64,000 nucleotides of DNA from G020348385 sp964410125 (GTDB lineage Bacteria; Acidobacteriota; Aminicenantia; Aminicenantales; Aminicenantaceae), in the NCBI GenBank assembly GCA_964410125.1, contig CAYPGQ010000001.1, positions 62,001-126,000 of the forward strand, written 5' to 3'. Below the pieces are notes generated by a model, which was not told where the DNA came from, did not search any database, and saw only the letters and a list, made by a program, of their open reading frames with translations. This document shows, one piece after another, positions 7,718 to 16,364 of the stretch. Position 1 is the stretch's first letter. Every line of letters starts with the position of its first letter. A program made the translations under genes and the position numbers.

Positions 7718-9364
7718 ATGCATAGAAGAAATTATTTAACTATTGTATTGATTTTTCTTTTGGGACTCACATTATCATGCAGCACTCAGAAAAAAGAGGA
7801 AGCCGCTGTGGTCTCCAGCAGTGATTACAACGACCTCATCAGCCTGTTTCAGGAGTTCCGTGAATTTCAGAAACCAGAACTCATTAACGGTCTACCCGAT
7901 TACTCCAAAGCCACAATGGAGGAACAAAGTCTCGGTCTGAAGCAATACCAGAAGCGGCTGGCTGCCATCGATCCAAACAGCTGGCCTGTCGCAGAGCAAG
8001 TCGACTATGTTTTAGTCTGGGCGGAAATGAACGGGATGGAATTTTACCAACGCGTCCTTAAACCCTGGTCACGTGACCCCGTTTTCTACCTCCCATCCCA
8101 AGGAGGAGCCGGGCCTGTCATAAATATCAATCTCCGGATACGCAATGGTCTGCCTCTCCCGGATAATAAAATTGATGAATTCAGAACACAGCTGAAGTCT
8201 ATCCCGGAGATTTACAAACAGGCCGAGCAGAACCTTACCGAAGCAGCGGGGGATCTGGCAACCATTGCCATATATTATATTGATCGCGAGGCCGGCAGGT
8301 ACCAAAATCTTGCAAACCGCCTGGCGGAATACCATCCGGATCTGGTTCCTGATGCAGAACGGGCGCGAGATGCGGTTAAAAACTATGGTAAATGGCTCGT
8401 GGAGAATAAGAGCAGTATGACTGCCCCCGCCGGCATCGGGATAGAGAACTACAACTGGTGGCTGCAAAACGTTCATCTTTTTCCCTATACCTGGGAGGAG
8501 TGTCTCTGCATCTCGACACACGAATATAACCGTATTGTAACCTTTCTGAAATTAGAAGAAAACAGGAACCGCAACCTTCCCGAGCTTGAGGTGGCAGATA
8601 CTGAAGAGGAATGGTACCGTCGTTTGGACATAGCCCTGAATTTCGTTCTTGAGTTCCTCCGAGACGAGGAAATCTTAACAGTCCCCGACTGGCTTGATGC
8701 CGCAGACTACAGTGATCCAAACGAACCGAGAGGTCCATTGCCGGCGATCCCTACAATCGATAGCAGAGCCCGGGAGAGAGAGGTGCTACCCGGTGAAACG
8801 CATGAATTTATTGGCCATCTGTTCGATGAGCAAAGATTAGAGCTTGATAACCGTCAGATCCGACGTGCGAGGCGCCTTTATAATATGGATTGGATTCGTT
8901 CGGAGGGATGGGCTGTCAGCCTGGAAGAGCTGCTGATGCAGGCGGGTGTACTCGATAATCGGTCGCAAAGGGGCAGAGAAGTTGAATACCTCATGAACGC
9001 TTCACATATGAGCCTTTCACTTCCTGACCTTAGAATGCACAGCAACGAGATAAACTTTACCGAGGCAAGGCAGTACTGCGCAGAGTTAATGCCGCTCGGC
9101 TGGTCTGATGCAGATGACCGGATGGTGTGGTACGAACAGCAATCCAACCTGCGGTTTCCGGGTTTTCATACAGGCTGCGTGGTTGGAAAGGCCCAATTCA
9201 TGAAGCTGTTTAGGGAACGGGCTATGCAATTAGGAGACGAATTCAACTTACGCGAGTTTATTGACGGTTTTCTGGCAGCCGGAATGATTCCCATGGCGCT
9301 TACAAGGTGGGAAATGACCGGATATGACGATGAGATTAAAAAGTTATGTCCCGTCATAAAATAA
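7718..9364 (+). CDS. DUF885-like metallohydrolase lipoprotein
   Basis: A 548-residue lipoprotein with lipobox L-S-C (Cys near residue 21). At about residues 365-375 it carries T-H-E-F-I-G-H-L-F-D-E, an H-E-x-x-G-H type zinc motif placed as in the DUF885 family, whose members resemble thermolysin-fold peptidases. The rest is mainly helical, with many conserved-looking Trp, Tyr and Asp residues, also usual there. It is likely to act in the periplasm or at the outer membrane on peptides or small amide substrates; the substrate is unknown. It has its own promoter and strong ribosome binding site, so it is not part of the headgroup cluster. The broken amidohydrolase gene converges from the other strand right after its stop. 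Confidence 0.72.
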   Translation: MHRRNYLTIVLIFLLGLTLSCSTQKKEEAAVVSSSDYNDLISLFQEFREFQKPELINGLPDYSKATMEEQSLGLKQYQKRLAAIDPNSWPVAEQVDYVLVWAEMNGMEFYQRVLKPWSRDPVFYLPSQGGAGPVININLRIRNGLPLPDNKIDEFRTQLKSIPEIYKQAEQNLTEAAGDLATIAIYYIDREAGRYQNLANRLAEYHPDLVPDAERARDAVKNYGKWLVENKSSMTAPAGIGIENYNWWLQNVHLFPYTWEECLCISTHEYNRIVTFLKLEENRNRNLPELEVADTEEEWYRRLDIALNFVLEFLRDEEILTVPDWLDAADYSDPNEPRGPLPAIPTIDSRAREREVLPGETHEFIGHLFDEQRLELDNRQIRRARRLYNMDWIRSEGWAVSLEELLMQAGVLDNRSQRGREVEYLMNASHMSLSLPDLRMHSNEINFTEARQYCAELMPLGWSDADDRMVWYEQQSNLRFPGFHTGCVVGKAQFMKLFRERAMQLGDEFNLREFIDGFLAAGMIPMALTRWEMTGYDDEIKKLCPVIK

Positions 9365-9376
9365 ACGACCTAGTTC

Positions 9377-10222
9377 TCATTTTATTTTGCCTCTCTTAAA
9401 ACCGGCTGCCTCCTCGGCATCGGCCAAAAAACCTTTTTTCAGTTCATCCGTGATATAGTAATCCCAATAACCAGCCGTTCGTCCCGCTCCTTGATGTACT
9501 GGTCGCTCAGATTACAGATGATAGTGGGAACATAAAACGTACCTTTTTCGGCCATCAGTTTGATTGTCTCGTCCTTCAATCCATATCCATGCTCGATACT
9601 ATCCACACCAGCCTGGACGGAACGGTAAGTTGCCGGTTCTCTCGAGTGGGAGGCGACACGCAACCCATTGTGATGGGCAACTTCCACAGCGGCCTCGACC
9701 TCATCGTCAAGCATCTCCGCTGGCAAAGATCCGTGGACCCATAAAATACCCGCTGTCAAAAGCATCTCTCCAGGCTATGTCCAGATAACTTCTCTCTCCC
9801 ACTGTGCGTATGCTTGTGACCCCGAACCGAAGACCATCCATGGCGTTCAACCCTGCCCGGATAACTGCCGAAGGAAGGGATTCATCATCCTGGAGATGGT
9901 TGGGATCGGGCAACAGAGCAGCCATGTGCATGTGCACATTCCATAAACCTGGAAGAACATATCCATTCTCGAGATTTAATATCCGGACATTCTTTTCACC
10001 TACTGACTTTTTGTAGGTCCCCTGAAGGATATCCGTGATAGTGTTTCCGACAATCACAACGGACATATTCTTAAGGGGTTCGTTCCCTGTACAGTCGATT
10101 ATATTGCAATTGGTCAGGATTGTTTTTATGGGAGTTTTTTGCTCTCTCGGACTAGATGTCAGCAGTAGGCTTACGGCCAATACTGACATAAAAATGACCA
10201 ATAAAAATCGTTTTAGTGCCAT
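9377..10222 (-). pseudogene. Amidohydrolase (imidazolonepropionase-like) broken by internal deletion and frameshifts
   Basis: The N-terminal part (start ATG at 10222, GGAGGG 5 bases before it, lipid/signal-like leader) reads as a metal-dependent amidohydrolase: G-Y-V-L-P-G-L-W-N-V-H-M-H-M with the HxH metal pair, ending at G-P-R-I-F-A-S-G and then a stop at 9707. The family's next segment, with its metal-binding residues, is missing. In another frame the sequence resumes with E-M-L-D-D-E-V-E-A-A-V-E-V-A-H and D-S-I-E-H-G-Y-G, and stops at 9439. A third frame carries G-Y-W-D-Y-Y-I-T-D-E-L-K-K-G to a stop at 9377. The total is about 0.85 kb against about 1.2-1.3 kb for intact relatives. It is a decayed gene unless the assembly is wrong. 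Confidence 0.75.
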
Positions 10223-10357
10223 TGTCTCCCTCCTTATTTTTGATGTTGGAATCTTAATATTTTTTTTCACTTGATTCAAGACAGAGAGGGGTAATTTGAT
10301 CTGTTGGAGAACTTGTGATAGAAAGAATCCATAAATCCCCCAAAATATGGAGAGAAC

Positions 10358-11608
10358 ATGAAAAAATTATACGTCACTTTAATAATCCTTGGTTTTTTAA
10401 TGACATTTCTAGCATGCAAAAAGTCTGATGAGGAGCTTGTCACACTTCCTGAAATAGACATCTCTGCGTCACCAAACGGCATCGTGGAATTGCCGGAGGA
10501 TGTCCCATCCGTAATTAGGGATATTTTCACAAAATACACAAAAATCCTGGCCCCAAACGGCAAACCCATCCATATGCTGGCACAAGCCGGATGGACAGAT
10601 AACCAGATCAAAAAAGCCCGAAATATCCTCCAATTCATCCTGATCGACTATCCGGGATCGGAATATGGGAGCGACAAATCTATGATTGCAAATGCTATGG
10701 CCGATAGAAAGGCCACCATGGTCTTTTTTAATACCGAACCCGATCTTCACGAGGCTATGCGCGGCCCTCTGGGAAGAGGAACGGATCTGAGCATGCAGGA
10801 TTTGCGCGGGAATGAAAATCCGGCCGAAGGGATGAAGGACTACATGAATCACATAACCCGTGATGCCTCATTTGAGGAGATATGGCATCTTGTGCATGAT
10901 AACGGCATCAAGGTTACCCGGCCCGCGATGATCGCCGAAATGCAGAAAGCAAATGACGCAGCGGCAGAGAAAGGATGGCGCGCTTGGCCGGATGACGAAC
11001 CTCAAGAGCACGCCAATGAATATGTCGGTGTCCTCATCGATAATTATTATGATTTATGGACGGTAAGACCGAAAAAATACGAAGGAAGAGATATCAGTCC
11101 TAAGGATGTACCAGAGGGATATTCCCATTTCGGACGTTATTTTGCCGGCAGCCGTGAGAGGATGAAAGAGCTTGACTCAGATGGATATGCTTTGATCCAA
11201 AAATTCTTCCCTCCTTATCTGACCTACACGCCTGAACTGCCGGAGTATTTTGAGGGAACCTTTTCTCTTAAATTTGACGAATCCTTAGTTTACACCTATA
11301 AATCACAGCATCTTGTCAATGTTAACCTAACGGGCAACAACAATTCTTCTTTAATCGGAAATGGCTTCGATAACTCACTCACTGGCAATGCCGGGAATAA
11401 TATCTTCGAAGGAAGAGGCGGAAACGATACCATGGATGGCGGAATCGGCACGGATACGGCCGTGTTTTCAGGCATATACACCGAGTACAAAATCACAGAA
11501 GCTGAGGGAACGTTCATAGTCGAGGATAATCAACAACAGAGAGACGGATCCGATACTCTAAAAAATATCGAAATACTAAGATTCAGTGACAAAGAAATAA
11601 TACTGTAG
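10358..11608 (+). CDS. Lipoprotein of the local family with C-terminal RTX-like repeat
   Basis: A 416-residue lipoprotein (lipobox F-L-A-C, Cys 20; GGAGAG before the ATG). Residues about 60-290 match the lipoprotein at 129-1049 by eye, including E-E-I-W-H-L-V-H-D-N-G at 173-183. From about residue 335 come N-x-L-T-G-N-A-G-N-N, G-R-G-G-N-D-T-M-D-G-G-I-G-T-D and a final D-G-S-D-T-L-x-N-I-E-I-L-R-F, i.e. a short calcium-binding RTX module with the usual closing element. The same closing element ends the partial gene at base 95. Surface exposure and calcium-dependent folding are likely. The catalytic or binding function of the N-terminal domain is unknown to me. Confidence 0.72.
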   Translation: MKKLYVTLIILGFLMTFLACKKSDEELVTLPEIDISASPNGIVELPEDVPSVIRDIFTKYTKILAPNGKPIHMLAQAGWTDNQIKKARNILQFILIDYPGSEYGSDKSMIANAMADRKATMVFFNTEPDLHEAMRGPLGRGTDLSMQDLRGNENPAEGMKDYMNHITRDASFEEIWHLVHDNGIKVTRPAMIAEMQKANDAAAEKGWRAWPDDEPQEHANEYVGVLIDNYYDLWTVRPKKYEGRDISPKDVPEGYSHFGRYFAGSRERMKELDSDGYALIQKFFPPYLTYTPELPEYFEGTFSLKFDESLVYTYKSQHLVNVNLTGNNNSSLIGNGFDNSLTGNAGNNIFEGRGGNDTMDGGIGTDTAVFSGIYTEYKITEAEGTFIVEDNQQQRDGSDTLKNIEILRFSDKEIIL

Positions 11609-11622
11609 AGAGCAGCAGTACG

Positions 11623-13509
11623 TTAAAACCTGGTAAGATCGGCGATGTTGAGGTGATAGAGCTTGGCCTCTCGTGGCACTCCGGTGGCCACATCCCATCC
11701 CATCATTTCATAATAACAGTCCAGGGCTTTTTCAAATTCTTCTCTGTCTAATTTCACTCCTGTTAGTGGGCCTGTTTCAAGAGGTTCAAAAAGTCTGTCG
11801 GGAAGCGCATCGTCCTTGCGATCAAGACCTTCTCTAGCGTTGAAAACCCGGGCTAAGGTGGTTGTTCGCTCTCCGAGCATCATGAGTTCGAATAAGCTTG
11901 TTTCCCAACCTGTGGCTCCCGCCACCATTTCCACGATGTGATTCAGACGGAATAGCCGAGCCGGACCTGCCGTGAAAAAACATAGAGACAGCGTATTCAG
12001 TAGACTGTAGATATGTTGATTTAGAACAAACCATCTGACTTTATCGGGGCTGAGGTCACGAGCGGGGACCCCTTTCAGGATTCCGATGGGATACAGATCG
12101 GGAACAGCCCATCTCCCCTCTTCAAAGGGCATATCATGGGCTGCTTCGATGTGGTCGGCTCCTGTGGGGGAAAGTGCAAAGGCGAAGCCGATATTATTCT
12201 TGCCCCTTGGCTCATGCATGGCAAAACTTTGCTTTTTTACGGCACAAACAAATCGATCGGCTCCGTTGCCTATAACTTTGGCCGCCCGGAAACTCCCCTC
12301 TGCCAGCAAAGCTCCAAATCCCTGCTTGAAAGCAATCTTTTTGATCATCTCCAAGGCCGCTTCTCCGTTCCCAAAAGACAAATCAATCCCGTCAGTATCC
12401 TCTTTGGTTATAAGTCCATTCTCATAACACTCCATAGCGAATGAAATCGTCATTCCCGCATCTATGGAATCGAGGGTGTATTTATTGCAGAGCTCATGGG
12501 CTTTGGCAATGACTTCAATATCATCTATAAGCATATTCGGGCCAAAGGCACCGGAAGTTTCGTATTGAGGCCCCCCAAAATCCGGATTGATATCGAATTT
12601 CCCTCCTTCACAAATTGGTTTGCATTGTATAGGACAGGCATAGCAGGTGTATTGGCCAGAAAAAACCGTCTCTTTCAACTTTTCGAACGTGACCTCCTCC
12701 ACCTTATCGAAGGAACCGCCGTGGAAGTTATATGTCGGTAGAACACCGTCTGCATCCATGTCTTCCATATCCCAGGCTAATGTGCCGCCGTATTTCAGGA
12801 TTTCACACACAGGGTGATCTTTCATATTTTTGATAAAATAAGCTCCTAATTCCCTGATTTTCTCCTTATCATGGAGTTCCGGATTGTTTTTTCCTCTGGC
12901 AGCAATGGCTTTGATGTTTTTAGACCCCAAAACTGCCCCCATGCCCGAACGGCCAAAGGTATGCCGGAGATCATGAACCACGCATGCATAACGGACCTGA
13001 TTCTCACCTCCCTGCCCTATGGTGAGGGTCATGATCTTTTCATCATTTAATTCTTCACGGATCGTTTTTTGTGCAAAGCCAGAATCATTTCCCCATAGAT
13101 TAGAAGCATCTTTGAATTCCACAGCATTATCTGAAATCCAGAGGTATACAGGATGAGGAGCTTTGCCTTTGATCACGACCGCATCAAAGCCCGCTTTTTT
13201 GAGTTCGACAGAAAAGAATCCCCCGGCTTCTGCTTCTCCAAATCCCTCGCTGAGAGGCGACTTTGCCGCAATCGTTAATCGATTGGCTCCGGCTAAAGGA
13301 GCACCTGTTAAAACAGATGTCGTCAACACCAAAACATTATCCGGGCCGAGAGGATCGACTCCTTTTTCCATTTCGGTCAGGAGAAAATAGGAAGCCATGG
13401 CGCTCCCCCCCATAAAGGTTCTGAAAAAATAATCTCCCTTTTCTTCGACCGAGGATGAAAGATCATTCAGGTTTATCTTTAGAATTTTTCCTACATATCC
13501 AGGAGCCAT
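11623..13509 (-). CDS. aor: Tungsten-containing aldehyde ferredoxin oxidoreductase
   Basis: AOR enzymes oxidise aldehydes to carboxylic acids with ferredoxin as electron acceptor, using a tungsten-bispterin cofactor and a [4Fe-4S] cluster, in the cytoplasm of anaerobes. About 628 residues is normal. The N-terminal domain has the family's G-G-S-A-M-A-S-Y and L-T-G-A-P-L-A-G-A-N-R; the pterin region G-R-S-G-M-G-A-V-L-G-S-K-N is intact. Cluster cysteines are C-Y-A-C-P-I-Q-C near 290-297 and a later S-L-C-F-F-T. GGAGG stands 6 bases before the second of two consecutive ATGs, chosen as start. A ThiS-ThiF fusion 3 kb away could serve sulfur transfer for the pterin dithiolene. A repeat element begins 15 bases before the start. 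Confidence 0.92.
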   Translation of the reverse strand: MAPGYVGKILKINLNDLSSSVEEKGDYFFRTFMGGSAMASYFLLTEMEKGVDPLGPDNVLVLTTSVLTGAPLAGANRLTIAAKSPLSEGFGEAEAGGFFSVELKKAGFDAVVIKGKAPHPVYLWISDNAVEFKDASNLWGNDSGFAQKTIREELNDEKIMTLTIGQGGENQVRYACVVHDLRHTFGRSGMGAVLGSKNIKAIAARGKNNPELHDKEKIRELGAYFIKNMKDHPVCEILKYGGTLAWDMEDMDADGVLPTYNFHGGSFDKVEEVTFEKLKETVFSGQYTCYACPIQCKPICEGGKFDINPDFGGPQYETSGAFGPNMLIDDIEVIAKAHELCNKYTLDSIDAGMTISFAMECYENGLITKEDTDGIDLSFGNGEAALEMIKKIAFKQGFGALLAEGSFRAAKVIGNGADRFVCAVKKQSFAMHEPRGKNNIGFAFALSPTGADHIEAAHDMPFEEGRWAVPDLYPIGILKGVPARDLSPDKVRWFVLNQHIYSLLNTLSLCFFTAGPARLFRLNHIVEMVAGATGWETSLFELMMLGERTTTLARVFNAREGLDRKDDALPDRLFEPLETGPLTGVKLDREEFEKALDCYYEMMGWDVATGVPREAKLYHLNIADLTRF

Positions 13510-13523
13510 CATGAACCTCCATA

Positions 13524-13738
13524 CCTGAATTATTCATAATAAATGCTGATGCCTTCATTTCAATTTTTTCAAAATAAAACAAATTTACATCTATAAAAAT
13601 ATGCATCAGCACTTATTACCCAAAGGGCGAGCCGATCTCACCACATCGGCATCGTTGTAGCCCAATCGCAGTATACAGATACAGCTCATGAGCAACTGCC
13701 TTGCCGCTGCAGCAATCTCAACTCGTGAATAATCCAGG
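13524..13738 (-). repeat. Terminal-inverted-repeat element, copy C (MITE-like)
   Basis: In minus orientation it begins CCTGGATTATTCACGA (ending at 13738) and closes TATGAATAATTCAGG (at 13524). Its inner blocks GAGATCGGCTCGCCC and TGCTGATGC/GCATCAGCA match copies A (48876-49116) and B (50317-50614), which have GCCGATG/CATCGGC at the same place. No coding potential. It fills the gap between the aor start and the aminotransferase stop. Confidence 0.7.
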
Positions 13739-13765
13739 CCATTATGAATTATTCATAATAAATGC
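13526..13765 (+). repeat. 21-bp direct repeat flanking element C
   Basis: The 21-mer beginning TGAATTATTCATAATAAA occurs perfectly at 13526-13546 and again at 13745-13765, just outside the other end of the element. The first copy contains one terminal repeat, so it may reflect a nested or repeated insertion rather than a simple target duplication. Confidence 0.6.
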
Positions 13766-14884
13766 CTATCTGTTCAGAATCTCTTTTAGCGCAGATAAAA
13801 CACGATCGACATTTTCTTCCCGGGCAGTGTGCCCCATCAACCCGATGCGCCATATTTTTCCCGCAAGAGGTCCTAATCCGGGGCCTATTTCTATTTTGTA
13901 TTCCTGCCGCAGTCTACTCCTCACTTCGGCATCATCTGCCCCTTCAGGAATGATGATCGAATTAAGCATGGGGAGCCGGTATTCGGGCGCCACAAGCATC
14001 TGAATCCCTAGGCTTTCTAAGCCTCCAACAAGTTTTTCGTGGTTCTCGAGGTGCCGCTGAAACACTTCTGTTAAGCCTTCCTCAGTTATCAAAAACAAGG
14101 ATTGGTACAGCGCATACAGCATATTAATCGGAGCCGTATGATGGTAGACTCTCGTTTGTCCTTCCCAATATTTTGTCAGCATACTCACATCCAGATACCA
14201 GTTCGGGACTTTACTCTGGCGGTTCAGAATAATGCTCAATGCTCTATCAGAAAACGACACCGGAGCCAAACCCGGGGGGCAGGAGAGGCACTTTTGTGTG
14301 CCACTGTATAAGGCATCTATGCCCCACAAATCGGTTGCTACCTCGATTCCACCAAGACTGGTCACAGTGTCAACCATGTAAATCGTATCCGTTCCCTTAA
14401 TAAGCTCACCAATTTCCTCGACAGGATTTCTCACTCCCGTTGACGTCTCCGCATGAACGACTGCGACAATCTTATAATTTTTCGATCTCAATTTGTCTTC
14501 CACTTTTTCTGGAACCACAGGGTTACCCCACTCGAACTCCAAAGAATCCACATCAGCCCCCAATCGCGTCGCCACATCCTGCATACGTTGTCCAAAAACA
14601 CCATTGATCAAGATCAATACCGGATCATTTTTTTCTACCAGGTTCACAAAACAGGTTTCCATCCCTGCAGATCCCGTGCCAGAAACTGGGATGGTCATCT
14701 TATTCTGGGTTTGCATAACAATCTGGAGAAGCCTTTTGATCTCGTCCATGATAATGATGAAATAAGGATCCATATGACCAAGAGTTTTTCGGCTTAATGC
14801 TTCATAAACGGTTTCATGAATACAGGAAGGACCAGGCCCCATCAATAAAATTTCTTCAACGTCGTCGAGCACATTTTTTTTCAT
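13766..14884 (-). CDS. Class V aminotransferase (serine-pyruvate/alanine-glyoxylate type)
   Basis: A PLP enzyme of 372 residues. It opens with L-L-M-G-P-G-P-S and R-K-T-L-G-H-M-D-P, has G-T-G-S-A-G-M-E (cofactor phosphate region), M-V-D-T-V-T-S-L-G-G with the PLP-binding Asp, and S-G-T-Q-K-C-L-S-C-P-P-G-L with the Schiff-base lysine. This order fits alanine-glyoxylate/serine-pyruvate aminotransferases and the related phosphonate-pathway AEP transaminases of the same fold; I favour the former because of the L-S-C-P-P-G-L-A-P block. It is transcribed towards aor across element C. The opposite strand upstream carries another class V enzyme. Confidence 0.85.
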   Translation of the reverse strand: MKKNVLDDVEEILLMGPGPSCIHETVYEALSRKTLGHMDPYFIIIMDEIKRLLQIVMQTQNKMTIPVSGTGSAGMETCFVNLVEKNDPVLILINGVFGQRMQDVATRLGADVDSLEFEWGNPVVPEKVEDKLRSKNYKIVAVVHAETSTGVRNPVEEIGELIKGTDTIYMVDTVTSLGGIEVATDLWGIDALYSGTQKCLSCPPGLAPVSFSDRALSIILNRQSKVPNWYLDVSMLTKYWEGQTRVYHHTAPINMLYALYQSLFLITEEGLTEVFQRHLENHEKLVGGLESLGIQMLVAPEYRLPMLNSIIIPEGADDAEVRSRLRQEYKIEIGPGLGPLAGKIWRIGLMGHTAREENVDRVLSALKEILNR

Positions 14885-15084
14885 TTTCAGATTCCTCCTC
14901 TAATCGGGATTTTGATGATATCAACTTTTTTTTCCTCCGTAAAGGAATTTATCAATCAGAGACGAAAATTTTTGCAAATTTGATCCTTTTTCATTAGAAT
15001 GTAGACTACAAATTAGAATTCACTTTATTTCTGAACAATCAGTGTTACTCAAATAAATTCTAAAGCACTGACAGGAGAATTCAC

Positions 15085-16359
15085 ATGACGGAAGTAACAG
15101 AAAACGGGATGTTCTCTTCTGACTTTCTGGCAGAGATAAGACAAAAATTTTTGTACGTCGATTGGGACCCTTATTCTGGGCAGCGAGTTTACCTCGAAGC
15201 ATCCGGAGGATCATTAAGGCTTCGGACCGTTTTGGAGACTTTGGCTAAAGAAGCCGCCATTCCAGACGAACTGTTTCGGTTCAATCCAGCCTCTGACTAT
15301 ATAACCAAATGGATTGACAAAGGAATCGAGGATGTCAAGATTTTCCTCGGTGCAAAATCCGGTGAAATCATCCCGGCCCACAGCGCAACTCAGACAATGT
15401 TCCGTGCGATAAACACGATTACTGCAAATATTCCGGGCACAAACATTGTCACAACTGAACTCGAACACCCATCCGTGTTAGGGGCTACCAATTATTTCAC
15501 CAAAAGCACGGGAAAGGAGTGGCGGGTCGCCAAGATTTCCAAGGAAACAAGTTCTGTTCCGGTAAAAGCGATTCTGGAAATTGTGGATAAAGAAACATGT
15601 CTCCTTGCTTTTCAGCACGGATCTAACCAAACCGGCGCAATAAATGATGTCAAGACTATCATACAGGAAGCAAGAAAAATCAAACCGGACCTTTATGTTC
15701 TGGTCGATGCTGTGCAGTACGCTCCCCACGGTCAGATCGATGTTGAGGATTATGGTGCCGATGTTTATTCTTTTGGTCCCTATAAAGCCTACTGCGTCAA
15801 AGGGATCGGTTTCGCCCACATATCAGATAGGCTCGCCAAGCTCCCGCATGAGAATTTACTCGGAAAACCCGTAACAAATTGGGTTCTCGGCTCTCCGGCT
15901 CACATGATGTATGCCTGCTGGTCGGCAACAGTTGACTATCTGTGCTGGGTAGGCAGCCGCTTCACACATTCCCAAGATCGGCGCAATCAAATGATCGCCG
16001 CAAAAGATGCCATTCATGCCCACATGAAAGCGCTTCTCCATCGAGCCATGCACGGGTCCGAAAAAGTTGAGGGGCTTCTGGGACAAGAACATGTCACCGT
16101 ATGTGGGATGCCAAAAGGCCTCGAAGATCGCCTGTGTATCTTTCTATTCCGTCTGGGAAGAATGGATTCTTCGACAGCGATTTCAAGATACAACAAGGAA
16201 CATGGTATCCGATTGGCTGCGAGGATCAGGGATGCCTATTCTTCGGTTCCGCTCGATGCTCTGGGATGGCCGGATGCTGTCCGCTTATCGGCTTGTCATT
16301 ACAACACACCCGAAGAAATCGACCTGTTCCTGAAGGCAACTAAAGCACTGGCGGATTAG
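15085..16359 (+). CDS. Class V PLP-dependent enzyme (cysteine desulfurase/isopenicillin-epimerase-like)
   Basis: A 424-residue fold-type I PLP enzyme. L-V-D-A-V-Q-Y-A-P-H-G carries the PLP-binding Asp, F-G-P-Y-K-A-Y-C-V-K-G-I-G the Schiff-base Lys, and R-L-S-A-C-H-Y-N-T-P-E-E-I-D is the usual C-terminal block of SufS-like proteins. The catalytic-cysteine loop of true cysteine desulfurases (R-x-G-H-H-C) is not seen; the matching region reads A-R-I-R-D-A-Y-S-S, so desulfurase activity is doubtful. AGGAGA lies 6 bases before the ATG. The gene is divergent from the other aminotransferase and converges on the ThiS-ThiF gene, with which it could function, but this is inference. Confidence 0.78.
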   Translation: MTEVTENGMFSSDFLAEIRQKFLYVDWDPYSGQRVYLEASGGSLRLRTVLETLAKEAAIPDELFRFNPASDYITKWIDKGIEDVKIFLGAKSGEIIPAHSATQTMFRAINTITANIPGTNIVTTELEHPSVLGATNYFTKSTGKEWRVAKISKETSSVPVKAILEIVDKETCLLAFQHGSNQTGAINDVKTIIQEARKIKPDLYVLVDAVQYAPHGQIDVEDYGADVYSFGPYKAYCVKGIGFAHISDRLAKLPHENLLGKPVTNWVLGSPAHMMYACWSATVDYLCWVGSRFTHSQDRRNQMIAAKDAIHAHMKALLHRAMHGSEKVEGLLGQEHVTVCGMPKGLEDRLCIFLFRLGRMDSSTAISRYNKEHGIRLAARIRDAYSSVPLDALGWPDAVRLSACHYNTPEEIDLFLKATKALAD

Positions 16360-16364
16360 AATTA

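Noticed and set aside
13766..14884. 2-aminoethylphosphonate transaminase linked to the headgroup cluster
   Set aside because: The motifs fit alanine-glyoxylate/serine-pyruvate enzymes better, and the gene is 6 kb away beside aor.
15085..16359. A true cysteine desulfurase for Fe-S or pterin sulfur
   Set aside because: The catalytic cysteine loop is missing, so only a general class V assignment is given.
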